Assembly (NCBI GenBank): GCA_963771845.1
Contig: CAVYVC010000044.1
Location: 1-64,000 of the forward strand
Length of the DNA: 64,000 bases
Origin: VAZQ01 sp963771845
GTDB taxonomy: Bacteria; Pseudomonadota; Alphaproteobacteria; Rhizobiales; Xanthobacteraceae
Reading direction: 5' to 3'
The first letter of the stretch is position 1. Every line of letters begins with the position of its first letter. The notes under the pieces are model-generated. The model did no database searches, was not told the origin of the DNA, and worked only from the letters and a program-made list of their open reading frames with translations. Below are positions 1 to 7,819 of this stretch, piece after piece. The position numbers and the translations under genes were made by a program.

Positions 1-317
1 ACCTTGCGATCGGCAATGACGGGTTGCAGAAACGGCTTGAGCTCGTCTGATCCATCCTGGCGCAAAGGAACGACCGGGATCGATGATCCGATGTCCGCGG
101 CGGTGATCACGCCATGGATCCCCGGCAGCCGCAGCGCCGCGCTCTTGTCGATGGAGCGAATGCGTCCGTGCGCAACGGAACTGCGCAAGATGACGGCGTG
201 GATCATTCGGTCGAAGGCGAGATCGTCGACGTATTGTCCGCGCCCGCGCAGAAAGCGCATGTCCTCGATGCGTTCAATCGGGCTGCCGATGAGCGCGTTG
301 GTTGCACGAACCGGAAT
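1..317 (-). CDS. Xanthine dehydrogenase/CO dehydrogenase-type molybdopterin subunit, N-terminus (partial)
   Basis: The reverse strand reads a protein with IGSPIERIEDMRFLRG, then GQYVDDL, then VITAADI. This is the usual N-terminal opening of large, molybdopterin-binding subunits of the xanthine dehydrogenase/CoxL family. These enzymes hydroxylate or oxidise aromatic and N-heterocyclic substrates together with FAD and 2Fe-2S subunits. The gene runs off the left edge, so the cofactor domains are not visible. It follows the aspartate dehydrogenase gene directly and probably shares its transcript. The start is unclear. The frame opens at a stop at 327-329 and the first ATG is at 260, after the conserved opening; only ATT/ATC-type codons are available near 315-320. 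An upstream indel or a rare start codon is possible. Confidence 0.7.
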   Translation of the reverse strand, partial: MPVRATNALIGSPIERIEDMRFLRGRGQYVDDLAFDRMIHAVILRSSVAHGRIRSIDKSAALRLPGIHGVITAADIGSSIPVVPLRQDGSDELKPFLQPVIADRK

Positions 318-321
318 GATC

Positions 322-1131
322 TCAGATCACAATGGTGGCGTGCTCGTTGCGCAACGCGCGCGCGACGCTCAGAGCGGCCAAAGCGGAGGTTTTCGGATTG
401 CTGCGCGACGGCTTTCCCGTGAGCTCTATGGCGAACCGCCCGGCAGTGCCTTCGCCCTCGATCTCGTGCACGTTGCCGGGGGCACCGGGGTCCGCAACAA
501 GCTCGACCTGTGTCTGCTCGAAGCCGAGACCGGCGAGCGCGACCGCGGCCGCGACGTTCGCATTCTGCGGATAGAGCAACGCCGCTTCCCGGGCATTTCC
601 GGCATAGAGCACCGCTGCCTTGGTGAGCTTGTCGAGGTCAACAACTTTTTCGGCGGGCGATCCTCGCCACGCTGCCGGCGGTTTGCGCGACCGGTAGCGC
701 ACGGATGAAAGCCCCCCGAGCCTCATGGCGGCGAGCGCGTCGATGCCGCCGATGGCTCCGGCCGGCAGCACGATTCGGCTGCCGCCGGCCTGTGCTGCTG
801 CCTTAAGCCGATCGAGCAGGGCGGCTTGCGCGAGCGCCCCGACCGAGATCACAAGCAAGTCACAGCCTCTGCGCAGGACCGTTTCGCCGTATTGCGCCAC
901 CGCATCCTGGCCCGCGACCTCCGCAATTATATCGGGACGGCGCGCGAGAAGCTCCTCAAGCGTTTCCACAATCTCGATGCCACACAATCTCTCCCGCGCC
1001 GTATCCGCCCGTCCCGGGCGCGCGAGCACCCCCATGATTCGAATGCCGCTCGTGCTCTCGCTGCGCAAAGCTGCAACCGCATCCTGCGCGATGCCGCCGT
1101 AACCAATGAAGCCAACTGTTCTCACGAGCAC
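322..1131 (-). CDS. nadX: L-aspartate dehydrogenase-like protein
   Basis: This 269-residue protein begins with a Rossmann motif, GFIGYGGIAQ, at about residues 7-16. It has the two-part layout of the aspartate dehydrogenase family: an N-terminal NAD(P)-binding half, then a domain with PAGAIGGIDAL and the NANVAAAVALAG stretch. The family oxidises L-aspartate to iminoaspartate, for NAD synthesis or in catabolic operons. Here it sits among aromatic-catabolism-like genes rather than next to nadA/nadC, so a catabolic role is as likely as NAD synthesis. The start is GTG at 1131, or GTG at 1125. The sequence just upstream is the 3' arm of a large palindrome, and its G-rich strand is the only Shine-Dalgarno-like sequence in reach. 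The gene ends next to the molybdenum hydroxylase gene. Confidence 0.75.
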   Translation of the reverse strand: MLVRTVGFIGYGGIAQDAVAALRSESTSGIRIMGVLARPGRADTARERLCGIEIVETLEELLARRPDIIAEVAGQDAVAQYGETVLRRGCDLLVISVGALAQAALLDRLKAAAQAGGSRIVLPAGAIGGIDALAAMRLGGLSSVRYRSRKPPAAWRGSPAEKVVDLDKLTKAAVLYAGNAREAALLYPQNANVAAAVALAGLGFEQTQVELVADPGAPGNVHEIEGEGTAGRFAIELTGKPSRSNPKTSALAALSVARALRNEHATIVI

Positions 1132-1132
1132 A

Positions 1133-1178
1133 CCCCCACCCTACCCTCCCCCGCGAGCGGGGGAGGGTAGGGTGGGGG
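1133..1178. repeat. Perfect 22-bp-arm palindrome, copy 1 of the CCCCCACCC family
   Basis: The left arm at 1133-1154 and the right arm at 1157-1178 are perfect inverted complements separated by GA. Both are almost pure C/G tracts broken by A/T at fixed places. Related copies lie at 18738-18785, 20452-20499 and 40741-40786. This copy overlaps the 3' end of a 40-aa ORF and abuts the start of the aspartate dehydrogenase gene. Confidence 0.9.
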
Positions 1179-1263
1179 ATTGATCGGACAAATCAGATTC
1201 TGAAAAATCTGCCTCGAACTTGGTGGCTCCCCCGATCCAGGGCATGAGCTGGGGTACGGTCAT
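1141..1263 (-). CDS. Candidate 40-aa ORF ending inside the palindrome
   Basis: An ATG at 1263 is preceded by a strong ribosome-binding site (caggaggaggcgccc). It opens a 40-residue frame beginning MTVPQLMPWIGGATKFE and ending SPTLPSPARGGG, where the last dozen codons and the stop are supplied by the palindrome. It lies 19 bp after the gene at 1283-2275 and 9 bp before nadX, as an operon member would. I do not recognise a family. It may be the stub of a longer gene cut short by repeat insertion, or a coupling leader whose translation opens the hairpin that covers the nadX start. The good ribosome-binding site is the main support. Confidence 0.4.
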   Translation of the reverse strand: MTVPQLMPWIGGATKFEADFSESDLSDQSPTLPSPARGGG

Positions 1264-1282
1264 GGGCGCCTCCTCCTGAACG

Positions 1283-2275
1283 CTACAGTTGCTGGCCTTC
1301 GCTGAGCGGAATATCGCGCAGCGTGCTCGGAGCGAACAACTCCTCTAGTTTGACGCGCCGGTCGGTCAACCCGTGCTCGTGCGCATATTGCAGCAGCGCC
1401 TCGATGCTCGGCCGGTTCGCCTCGATGCCATAGGGGTACCAGTCGGAGCCGATGATCGCCTTCTCCTCCTCGATCAGCGGCGCCAGCCACGCCGAGGAGA
1501 CCTTGGGCGAGCCCATATCGGCGAGCAGATGGTAGGCGTGCTCTTTCGCGCGGCAGAGCGCCTTGTACATGCTCAGCGCGACCCAGGGATTGCGCTCGTG
1601 GATATCGCGCCGGATCACCACCGTGTGCATGATGGGATAGATCTTGGTGCGGCGGTAATAATCCTTTTCCAGCTCGGCATAATTCGGAAACAGCCGCTTC
1701 ACCTTGGGCGAGCCGCGGCGGAATGCGAGCGGATTGTTGGCGGTCATCATGAAATCGATCTCGCCACGTTCAAGGAGATCGCCGAGCTCAATACCGGCTG
1801 GCGCCTGGGTCAGTCGAATGTCCGCAGGCAGCTTTCGACCGAGCCGGTCGGCGCGGCCCTGCACCCATTCGATATCGCTCGGCTTGACCCCGTATTCGTG
1901 CTGCAGAAGGCCGCGCATATAGACCGCGGCCGTCATGGTGTATTCGGGCACGCCGCCGCGCTTGCCCTTGAGGTCTGCCGGCCCCTTGATTGCCTTATCG
2001 GTGTTGATGAAGAAGTAGCCGTGCCGAAACACGCGCGAGGGAAAAACCGGGATTGCAACGAATGGTGCCTCTCCGGTGCTGACCAGGGTCGCATGGTTGG
2101 ACAGCGACATCTCGGAGATTTCGAACTCCTTGAACTGCAGCATCCGCCAGAAAATGTCGGGCGGCTGGGAGGCGATGTAATTGAGATCGATGCCCTCAGG
2201 CTGGATGGTGCCGTCGCGCAGCGCCAGCGTGCGATCATAGGGCCCGCAGGCGAATGTCAGATGCAGCTTGCTCAT
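1283..2275 (-). CDS. 4,5-dihydroxyphthalate decarboxylase-like / NMT1-type substrate-binding protein
   Basis: The 330-residue protein resembles the family annotated as 4,5-dihydroxyphthalate decarboxylase, which has a periplasmic-binding-protein-like fold. Features that fit are CGPYDRTLALRDG near the N-terminus, EMSLSNHATL, FPSRVFRHGYFFIN and the DLKGKRGGVPEYTMTA stretch. There is no signal peptide, so a cytoplasmic enzyme is plausible; members of the family have decarboxylase or unknown roles. I chose ATG 2275 because AGAGGAAACC lies just upstream and the extra 38 residues of the longer frame are translated repeat. Neighbours are a monooxygenase, a VOC protein and a UbiD decarboxylase, which fits an aromatic acid degradation module. 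The substrate cannot be told from sequence. Confidence 0.7.
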   Translation of the reverse strand: MSKLHLTFACGPYDRTLALRDGTIQPEGIDLNYIASQPPDIFWRMLQFKEFEISEMSLSNHATLVSTGEAPFVAIPVFPSRVFRHGYFFINTDKAIKGPADLKGKRGGVPEYTMTAAVYMRGLLQHEYGVKPSDIEWVQGRADRLGRKLPADIRLTQAPAGIELGDLLERGEIDFMMTANNPLAFRRGSPKVKRLFPNYAELEKDYYRRTKIYPIMHTVVIRRDIHERNPWVALSMYKALCRAKEHAYHLLADMGSPKVSSAWLAPLIEEEKAIIGSDWYPYGIEANRPSIEALLQYAHEHGLTDRRVKLEELFAPSTLRDIPLSEGQQL

Positions 2276-2335
2276 GAGGTTTCCTCTCGCGACGGTGTAG
2301 CGTCTGTCAAGGCGCGCGATCTGTTTTGTGGTGTC

Positions 2336-2399
2336 GTAGCCCGCGTTGAGCGCAGCGAAACGCGGATTCCCGGTTTTCGCTGCGGTCAATCCGGGCTAC
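2336..2399. repeat. REP-like palindrome, GTAGCCCG family
   Basis: The sequence starts gtagcccgcgttgagcg and ends gcggtcaatccgggctac, forming an imperfect inverted repeat of about 64 bp. It lies between the FAD monooxygenase and the downstream gene and overlaps the monooxygenase stop by a few bases. Related copies are the split one at 5628-5660 plus 7701-7731 and one at 52501-52571. Confidence 0.75.
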
Positions 2400-3613
2400 G
2401 GAATCTGCTCCGCCTCGCGCAAACTTTCGATCAAGGAGGTACGCAACAGAAAGCCGCGGGCAAGCTTCGGATCTTCAGCGCTACGGCGCAGCTCATCGTG
2501 GTTATTACGGCGTATCGCCGGGTCCTTCTCCTCGAGCAGGCGCCGGTTGCGGATGGTCTGTGCCTGGGTATGCGCAAGGGCGACGTGCCTGCGCTGGCGT
2601 TCGTAGCGATCGAGGACGTCCTCGTCGGCTTTTCCATACCGGATCGCGACAAGCTTGTCCGCCAGATTGAAGGCGTCATGGATGCCGCTGTTCATCCCCA
2701 TGGCCCCGATGGGACTGTTCACATGGGCGGAGTTGCCCGCCAGGATTATTCGCCCGATCCGAAATTTTTTCGCCACCCGTTGGTGGACCACATAAAGATT
2801 GCTGGCGACGATCTCGAACGGTCTGCCGGTCGGCAAAAAAGCCTGCAGTCGCGCCTGTAGCTCCTCTTCGCGCGTGAGCGCCTCCTCGTCCTGGTGCGGC
2901 TCGGTGGGGAAATGAACGCGCCAGCGGTCCGGCGGCCCTTTCCAGTGGAACAGGTTTGACCATTCATCGGGATCGGAAATGTAGTTGCGCTCGGTATAGC
3001 CGTGCTTGCGAAAATCGTAGGCGACCTCGATGCTCAAGGTCCGGTCGGGATATGTGAAGCCTTCGAACTCGATGCCAAGCTCGCTGCGCACAATGCTGCG
3101 GGCGCCTTCGCATGAGACGAGATAGGCTCCCCGCATGCTCTGGATTTCGCCCGCCGGATCGGTCATCCATACGGTGACGCCGTCGCTATCCTGCGTGCAG
3201 CGGGTGAAGGACGTGGCAAGCCGCAGATCGATGCCGGGGTGAGCCTTTGCAAGCTTGAGCGCCTCTTCCACGATCTTGATGCGCTCGCATTGCAAGACAT
3301 AGGGAAACCGGGTGTCGTTCTTGAGGTGAGCGTGGTCGAATTGCGCAATCAGCTTGCGTTCGCGCCGGTCCCAATAATGAAACAGCGGAGCAATGATCCC
3401 GCGCGGCTCAAGCCTGGGATAGAGACCGATGCGGTCGAGCAGTTCGAGGGTGGCGGGATGGTTGGTGCCAGCGCGCGGAACCTGTTCGAGGAAATTATCC
3501 TCGCCCAAGGCCTCGATCAGTGTGACTTGAACGCCTGCTTGCGCGAGCGCCAGTGACAGGCAAAGACCAACCGGTCCGGCACCGACGACAATGACACGTT
3601 CTGATACCTTCAA
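2396..3613 (-). CDS. FAD-dependent aromatic monooxygenase (PHBH/UbiH-type)
   Basis: The 405-residue flavoprotein has the FAD dinucleotide-binding motif VVGAGPVGLCLSLAL at residues 9-23. It also has a second FAD motif, GNSAHVNSPIGAMGMNSGIHDAFNLADKL-like, near residues 290-320, where the usual GDAAH is GNSAH. The middle motif reads CEGARSIVR instead of the common DGxxSxVR. These are the hallmarks of class A flavin monooxygenases that hydroxylate phenolic acids using NAD(P)H. The start codon at 3611-3613 overlaps the VOC gene stop as ATGA, so the two are probably translated together. Its place next to ring-cleavage-like and decarboxylase genes supports aromatic catabolism. The exact substrate is unknown. 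Confidence 0.8.
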   Translation of the reverse strand: MKVSERVIVVGAGPVGLCLSLALAQAGVQVTLIEALGEDNFLEQVPRAGTNHPATLELLDRIGLYPRLEPRGIIAPLFHYWDRRERKLIAQFDHAHLKNDTRFPYVLQCERIKIVEEALKLAKAHPGIDLRLATSFTRCTQDSDGVTVWMTDPAGEIQSMRGAYLVSCEGARSIVRSELGIEFEGFTYPDRTLSIEVAYDFRKHGYTERNYISDPDEWSNLFHWKGPPDRWRVHFPTEPHQDEEALTREEELQARLQAFLPTGRPFEIVASNLYVVHQRVAKKFRIGRIILAGNSAHVNSPIGAMGMNSGIHDAFNLADKLVAIRYGKADEDVLDRYERQRRHVALAHTQAQTIRNRRLLEEKDPAIRRNNHDELRRSAEDPKLARGFLLRTSLIESLREAEQIP

Positions 3614-3987
3614 GTCTTCGCCACCACGTCCTTGACGGCGCCGATCCAGCCAGTGTGGGTGAGGTCAAAGACAATGCCGAGAGGATCCTTGTACTTGGCC
3701 TCGTAATAGGATTGTGGCGTGTCGGGGCGACCGGCGAGATAGGAACCGCCCGCCCCAACCACCTTCTTCTCGGCCTCATCAAGATCGTCCACCCACATGC
3801 CGTAATGGTAGATGCCGACCTTCTCGTTCCCCTCCTGCTTGAGGAGGGCCACATTCATTACGCCGTCCGACACGTACACTCCGCGGCGCGCCTTTCCCGC
3901 AACCTTCATGTCGAAGGCTTCCGCAAAGAATTTCGCCGCCTTCTCCGGGTCCGGCACGATGAGCGCGATGTGGCGAAGCTTGGCCAT
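3610..3987 (-). CDS. VOC (glyoxalase/bleomycin resistance/dioxygenase) superfamily protein
   Basis: The 125-residue protein starts MAKLRHIALIVPDPEKAAKF. It has the betaalphabetabetabeta pattern of a vicinal oxygen chelate protein, with a metal-ligand-like His near the N-terminus (RHIAL), a central IYHYGMWVDDL and YKDPLGIVFDLTHTGW at the end. The family includes glyoxalases, extradiol dioxygenases and isomerases that bind a divalent metal. I chose ATG 3987 because AAGGAC precedes it and the longer frame adds an unrelated leader. It is the first gene of the minus-strand unit and overlaps the monooxygenase by 4 bp. Confidence 0.8.
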   Translation of the reverse strand: MAKLRHIALIVPDPEKAAKFFAEAFDMKVAGKARRGVYVSDGVMNVALLKQEGNEKVGIYHYGMWVDDLDEAEKKVVGAGGSYLAGRPDTPQSYYEAKYKDPLGIVFDLTHTGWIGAVKDVVAKT

Positions 3988-4215
3988 GAGTGTCTGTCCT
4001 TGAATGAAAGTGATCACGCACAATAGCGGCCAACAGCGTCTCACCACAAGTGTGGGCGCTGCTTGGGTCGAGCTGTGCGCGAGACCCAACGCGCTCGCTC
4101 CAAGGGGCTGGATTCTCGCAAGCTCGACCGAACCTCCTTCGTCCTGCGCCGATGATGACCACCAAGATTATGGTATTGAACCTGGGGTAGCTCGTACGAT
4201 TGGACCGGCAATCGA

Positions 4216-5631
4216 ATGTACAAGGACTTGCGCGAATTCATTGATCTCGTCGACAAGCTCCACGCGCTGCGGCGGATCGAGGGCGCTGATCCTTATTTCG
4301 AGATCGGCGCCATCACCGAAGTGGCGGCAGGCCTGCCCGGCGGACCCGCTCTGCTGTTCGATGAGATCAAAGGCTGCGCGCGCGGATTTCGCATCTTCAC
4401 CAACGCCGTGACCAGCGCGCAACGCGCCGCGCTGGCGCTTGGCCTTGATCCCGGCCTGCGGCCGCTTGATGCGCTGAAAGCCTGGATGGAAAAGCGCAAG
4501 ACGCTCAAACCCTATCCGCCCGCCACTGTGAAGAGCGCTTCGTTTCTGCAGAACATGCGCTCAGGCGACCAGGTCGATCTTGCCCAATTCCCAGCGCCGG
4601 TGTGGCACCGGCACGACGGCGGACCTTTCATCGGTTCGGGTTCGATCGTCGTAATGCGCGATCCCGATGACGGTTGGATCAACGCGTCAATCTACCGCAT
4701 CCAGGTGCACGGCAGGGACAAGGTCACCGTGCAATTCGATCACGCCGGCAGGCACGGCGCGATCATCGCCAGGAAATACTGGGAGCGCGGGAAGACCTGC
4801 CCCATTGCCGTCGTCAGCGGAGCGGATCCTGCGTTGTTCATTGCGGGGTTCGAATACTTGCCGGCAGGGCAGTCGGAATACGAGTTTGCGGGCGCGATCA
4901 AAGGCACGCCCATCGAGGTTTATCCCGCGCCGCGCACGGGTTTGCCCGTCCCGGCACACGCCGAGATCGTGTTCGAGGGCGAGCTTCTCGCGATGAGCGA
5001 AGTGACGCTGCCGGAAGGACCATTCGGCGAGTTCACGGGCTATTACGCGTCAGAGGCGCGGCCGGCGCCGGTCATGCAGGTGAGCGCAACGTACCATCGC
5101 GACGATCCAATTCTGCTCGGCTCGCCGCCTATGAAGCCGCCACGCTTTCATTTCGGGCTGCCGTTGCGCGCTGCGACGATCTGGCAGAATCTGGAAGCTG
5201 CCGGCGTCACCGACGTGGCCGGCGCGTGGCAGCATGTGTCGCAGCTGATGACCGTCGTTGCGCTCACACAGCGCTACGACGGGCACGCCAAGCGCGCCGC
5301 GCTCGTTGCTGCTGCCCACAGCTACATGGCGAGAGTTGTTGTGGTGGTGGACGACGATGTCGATCCTTCCAACCTCGGCGACGTCATGTGGGCGGTGACC
5401 ACGCGCTGCGAGCCCTCGGAGCAGATCGATGTCGTCCGCAACGCCTGGAGCTCCGCCCTGGATCCCCGCATTTCACCCGAGCACAAGCTTGCCGGAGTGA
5501 CCGCGCATTCCAAGCTCATCATCGAAGCGTGCCGGCCGTTTTCGTGGCTGGACAAATTTCCTCCGACCTCTGCGCTGACGATGGAAGAAGCAAGAAAGAT
5601 CGAGGACAAGTGGGGAGAGTCCTTGAAGTAG
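4216..5631 (+). CDS. UbiD-family prenylated-FMN-dependent decarboxylase
   Basis: The 471-residue protein has UbiD landmarks. DLREFIDLVDKLHALRRI opens the N-terminal domain. INASIYRIQVHGRDKV, near residues 154-170, carries the prFMN/Mn-binding Asn and Arg. EGPFGEFTGYYA, near 266-277, carries the catalytic Glu region, and HSKLIIEACRP lies near the C-terminus. UbiD enzymes catalyse reversible decarboxylation of aromatic or alpha,beta-unsaturated acids using prenylated FMN made by a UbiX partner; no UbiX gene is visible here. The gene is divergent from the VOC-monooxygenase unit across a 228-bp gap that probably holds both promoters. Its stop codon lies within a REP-like half repeat. Confidence 0.85.
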   Translation: MYKDLREFIDLVDKLHALRRIEGADPYFEIGAITEVAAGLPGGPALLFDEIKGCARGFRIFTNAVTSAQRAALALGLDPGLRPLDALKAWMEKRKTLKPYPPATVKSASFLQNMRSGDQVDLAQFPAPVWHRHDGGPFIGSGSIVVMRDPDDGWINASIYRIQVHGRDKVTVQFDHAGRHGAIIARKYWERGKTCPIAVVSGADPALFIAGFEYLPAGQSEYEFAGAIKGTPIEVYPAPRTGLPVPAHAEIVFEGELLAMSEVTLPEGPFGEFTGYYASEARPAPVMQVSATYHRDDPILLGSPPMKPPRFHFGLPLRAATIWQNLEAAGVTDVAGAWQHVSQLMTVVALTQRYDGHAKRAALVAAAHSYMARVVVVVDDDVDPSNLGDVMWAVTTRCEPSEQIDVVRNAWSSALDPRISPEHKLAGVTAHSKLIIEACRPFSWLDKFPPTSALTMEEARKIEDKWGESLK

Positions 5632-5660
5632 CCCGCGTTGAGCGGAAAGCGAAACGCGGG
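5628..5660. repeat. Left half of a REP-like palindrome split by the group II intron
   Basis: The bases gtagcccgcgttgagcg followed by gaaagcgaaacgcggg match the left half of the complete repeat at 2336-2399. The matching right half is at 7701-7731, with the intron between them. The TAG stop of the UbiD gene lies within this copy. Confidence 0.65.
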
Positions 5661-5684
5661 ATGGCGTCTCCGCCGAGCCAGAAC

Positions 5685-7690
5685 CGCCGGGTAGGTGAGG
5701 ATGTTGCCACCCTCACCCCCCACGGATCCGGACGTGCAGATTTCCCGCTTCCGGTTCTTCACGCAAGAGATTCGCTGACGCTGGCGTAACGATGAATGAT
5801 GCGCGGTGAAGGCAGCGGGTAGCGCTCGAGAAGCGCGCAGTAACGAGCCCAAGAGAGTTGCTTGCTGCGCGTTCGCCGTTCCAACCACTTTCGCCACAGT
5901 CGCCGGACTTGGGTGCTGTAGCGCCCGAGCTGCTGCATGTTCCCGGTGATGCCGTAGTAGGCATAGTGACCTATAAGCTTCGCAGACAGTCGAGCATGCT
6001 GCCAGCGCAGCAGGTGATGGCGGTTGGTCCGACACCACTGATTGACTGCGACCAGTGCGCGGGCAAGCCGGCTCTTGGCCGTTGTTTGCCGCACCACATT
6101 CTTGCCCTTGCGCGACTTCCCCCAGGTATGGGTGAAGCCGAGAAAGTCGAATGGTGGCGCCTTGCATCCTGGTTGCACCTCGCCGCCTCCTGGGCGGAAG
6201 TCGATGAAGCGCGTCTTATCCGGATGAAGCATAAGCCCATACCGTCCAAGCCGCTTGCCCAAGACTTCCAGAGCCCGCTCGGCATCGCGGTGCTGCTTGA
6301 AGGTCATCACAAAGTCATCAGCATAGCGCACGAGCGTACAGCATCCCGCAAGCCGGGGCTTCACTTCGTTCTCGAACCACTCGTCCAGCACATGATGCAG
6401 GAAGATGTTCGAGAGCATTGGTGAGATGACACCGCCTTGCGGGGTTCCCTCGTCCGCGCGTTGCAGGAGCCCCTGTTCCAGGACTCCCGCCTTCAGCCAT
6501 TTGTCGATCATCCGTCGGATAACGCCGTCCGTCACTCGCTGGTCGAGAAACGCCCGCAGCTGCTGGTGCGGGATTGAAATCGAAATACTTGCGTATATCG
6601 ACATCCAGCACCCAGTACTGCCCCTGCCGCGTGATGACGCTGTACAGTTCACGCAGCGCTTGATGGCACGAGCGTCGCGGCCGGAAGCCGTAGGAGCAAG
6701 AGCGAAAGTCCTGCTCGTAGACCGCTTCCAAAACCATGACGATCGCCCGCTGCGCCACCTTGTCTTCGAAGGTCGGAATGCCGAGCGGCCGCTGCGAGCC
6801 ATCCGCCTTGGGAATGTACGTCCTGCGCACCGGCGGCGCCTTGTAGCGGCCAGACTTGATGCGACCCAGGAGGTCCACAAGATTGCTCTCAAGGTTCGCC
6901 TCATATTCGTCCGCCGTGACACCGTCGATCCCAGTCGCTCCATCCTTGCGCGTGAGCTCGTAGGCCTCCCGCATCCATTCCAGATCGATGACGTGATGCA
7001 GCGAGAACAGCACCTCTCCGGGCTTGCGTCTCGCCAGTTCGGCTATCCATTGTCGTTTCGTGGACAGGTTTGTTGGGTTCATCGCCCCTTCCCGTGTTTC
7101 CCGCCAATGGTTCTCTTGTCGCGACGCCTCCCTTCCCTCCTTCGGGTCCCGGCGAGCCCGGTTCCCCGCTCTCAGCAGTACTATGAAGGCGCTACGACTT
7201 CCCACCCGCGTATCAGCGGTCGCTTATTGTTTCGCTTCCGCCGCCCACGCGATCCTTCTGCGTTCGTGTCTCGCCTAAGCGCTCCCGGAAGGTCGAAGGT
7301 CCCTTCCAGACCGGGGCCTTTCTTGTTCCGGCTGCCCTGCTCCGGTTGCTTTCGCGTGGACGCGAATGGGATCTCTCAGGTCTTCAGGCGATCCTTCCTG
7401 TGCCTTTGCTCCGTTCCAGGACCCCGGTCGAACCGACGTGTCCTCGCCATGACGGTCACGCCAGTGCTGCCCCCGCGATCCGGACGGCGAAGGCTTCGGC
7501 ATTGGCTGATTTCGGGGCTAACCCGCAGCTTTGGCACCCGCTGCCATACGCTTCATGCGTGGTGTTGCCACCACACATGCAAGGCTTGCTTCCGGCTGGC
7601 GGGCTGCGCCTTTGCCGGGAGGGAATTGAACCCTCTGGATCGCTACGAAAGGTTTCAGTTCGCTTTGACGATCATCCTCCTTTCCTGCTC
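5685..7690 (-). mobile_element. Bacterial group II intron (approximate limits)
   Basis: The reverse strand holds a maturase/reverse transcriptase gene followed by a domain V-like hairpin at about 5708-5760 (ccggaagcgggaaatctgc, then acgtccgg). A domain VI-like stem follows at about 5685-5715, with a ggtggcaac loop. Upstream of the ORF are several hundred bases of structured, non-coding sequence typical of domain I, including a long stem with a GCAA loop near 7550-7580. The 3' end is probably near 5685. I could not find a canonical GUGYG 5' end before the repeat half at 7701-7731, so the 5' limit is a guess. Confidence 0.7.
5759..7082 (-). pseudogene. ltrA: Group II intron reverse transcriptase/maturase, frameshifted
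   Basis: The first frame (ATG 7082, after ggaaggggcg) encodes the RT fingers: DGATGIDGVTADEYE, then RTYIPKADGSQRPLGIP, then YGFRPRRSCHQALRE, and ends at DVDIRKYFD. A second frame takes over with IPHQQLRAFLDQRV, GTPQGGVISPMLSNI, the catalytic VRYADDFVM and an X/maturase domain rich in Arg/Trp, ending VSESLA. Removing one T from the run at 6577-6579 joins the frames and restores FDSIPHQQL. As written, the palm domain with YADD is cut off, so no functional RT would be made. The intron RNA could still be spliced by a maturase acting in trans, or the break may be a sequencing error. Confidence 0.85.
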
Positions 7691-7700
7691 TCCTGACGCT

Positions 7701-7731
7701 ACCGGATTTCGCTTCGCTCAATCCAGGCTAC
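7701..7731. repeat. Right half of the REP-like palindrome split by the intron
   Basis: The bases accggatttcgcttcgctc followed by aatccaggctac match the right half of the repeat family, allowing for small differences. It pairs with 5628-5660 on the other side of the intron. Confidence 0.6.
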
Positions 7732-7819
7732 AGTCGTGCCCACTACCCCACTACCCCACTTGGATCAATGCGCAAGGGATGCGACAAATCCACAATGAGC
7801 AACTGAAAGGAAATCGTCC

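Noticed and set aside
1373..2860. 495-codon plus-strand frame
   Set aside because: It spans antisense of two well-supported genes and a repeat and has no coherent domain.
7619..7635. tRNA T-arm-like sequence on the minus strand (gaggg, ttcaatt, ccctc)
   Set aside because: No matching acceptor, D or anticodon arms are found in the surrounding 80 bases. It is more likely part of the intron RNA structure.
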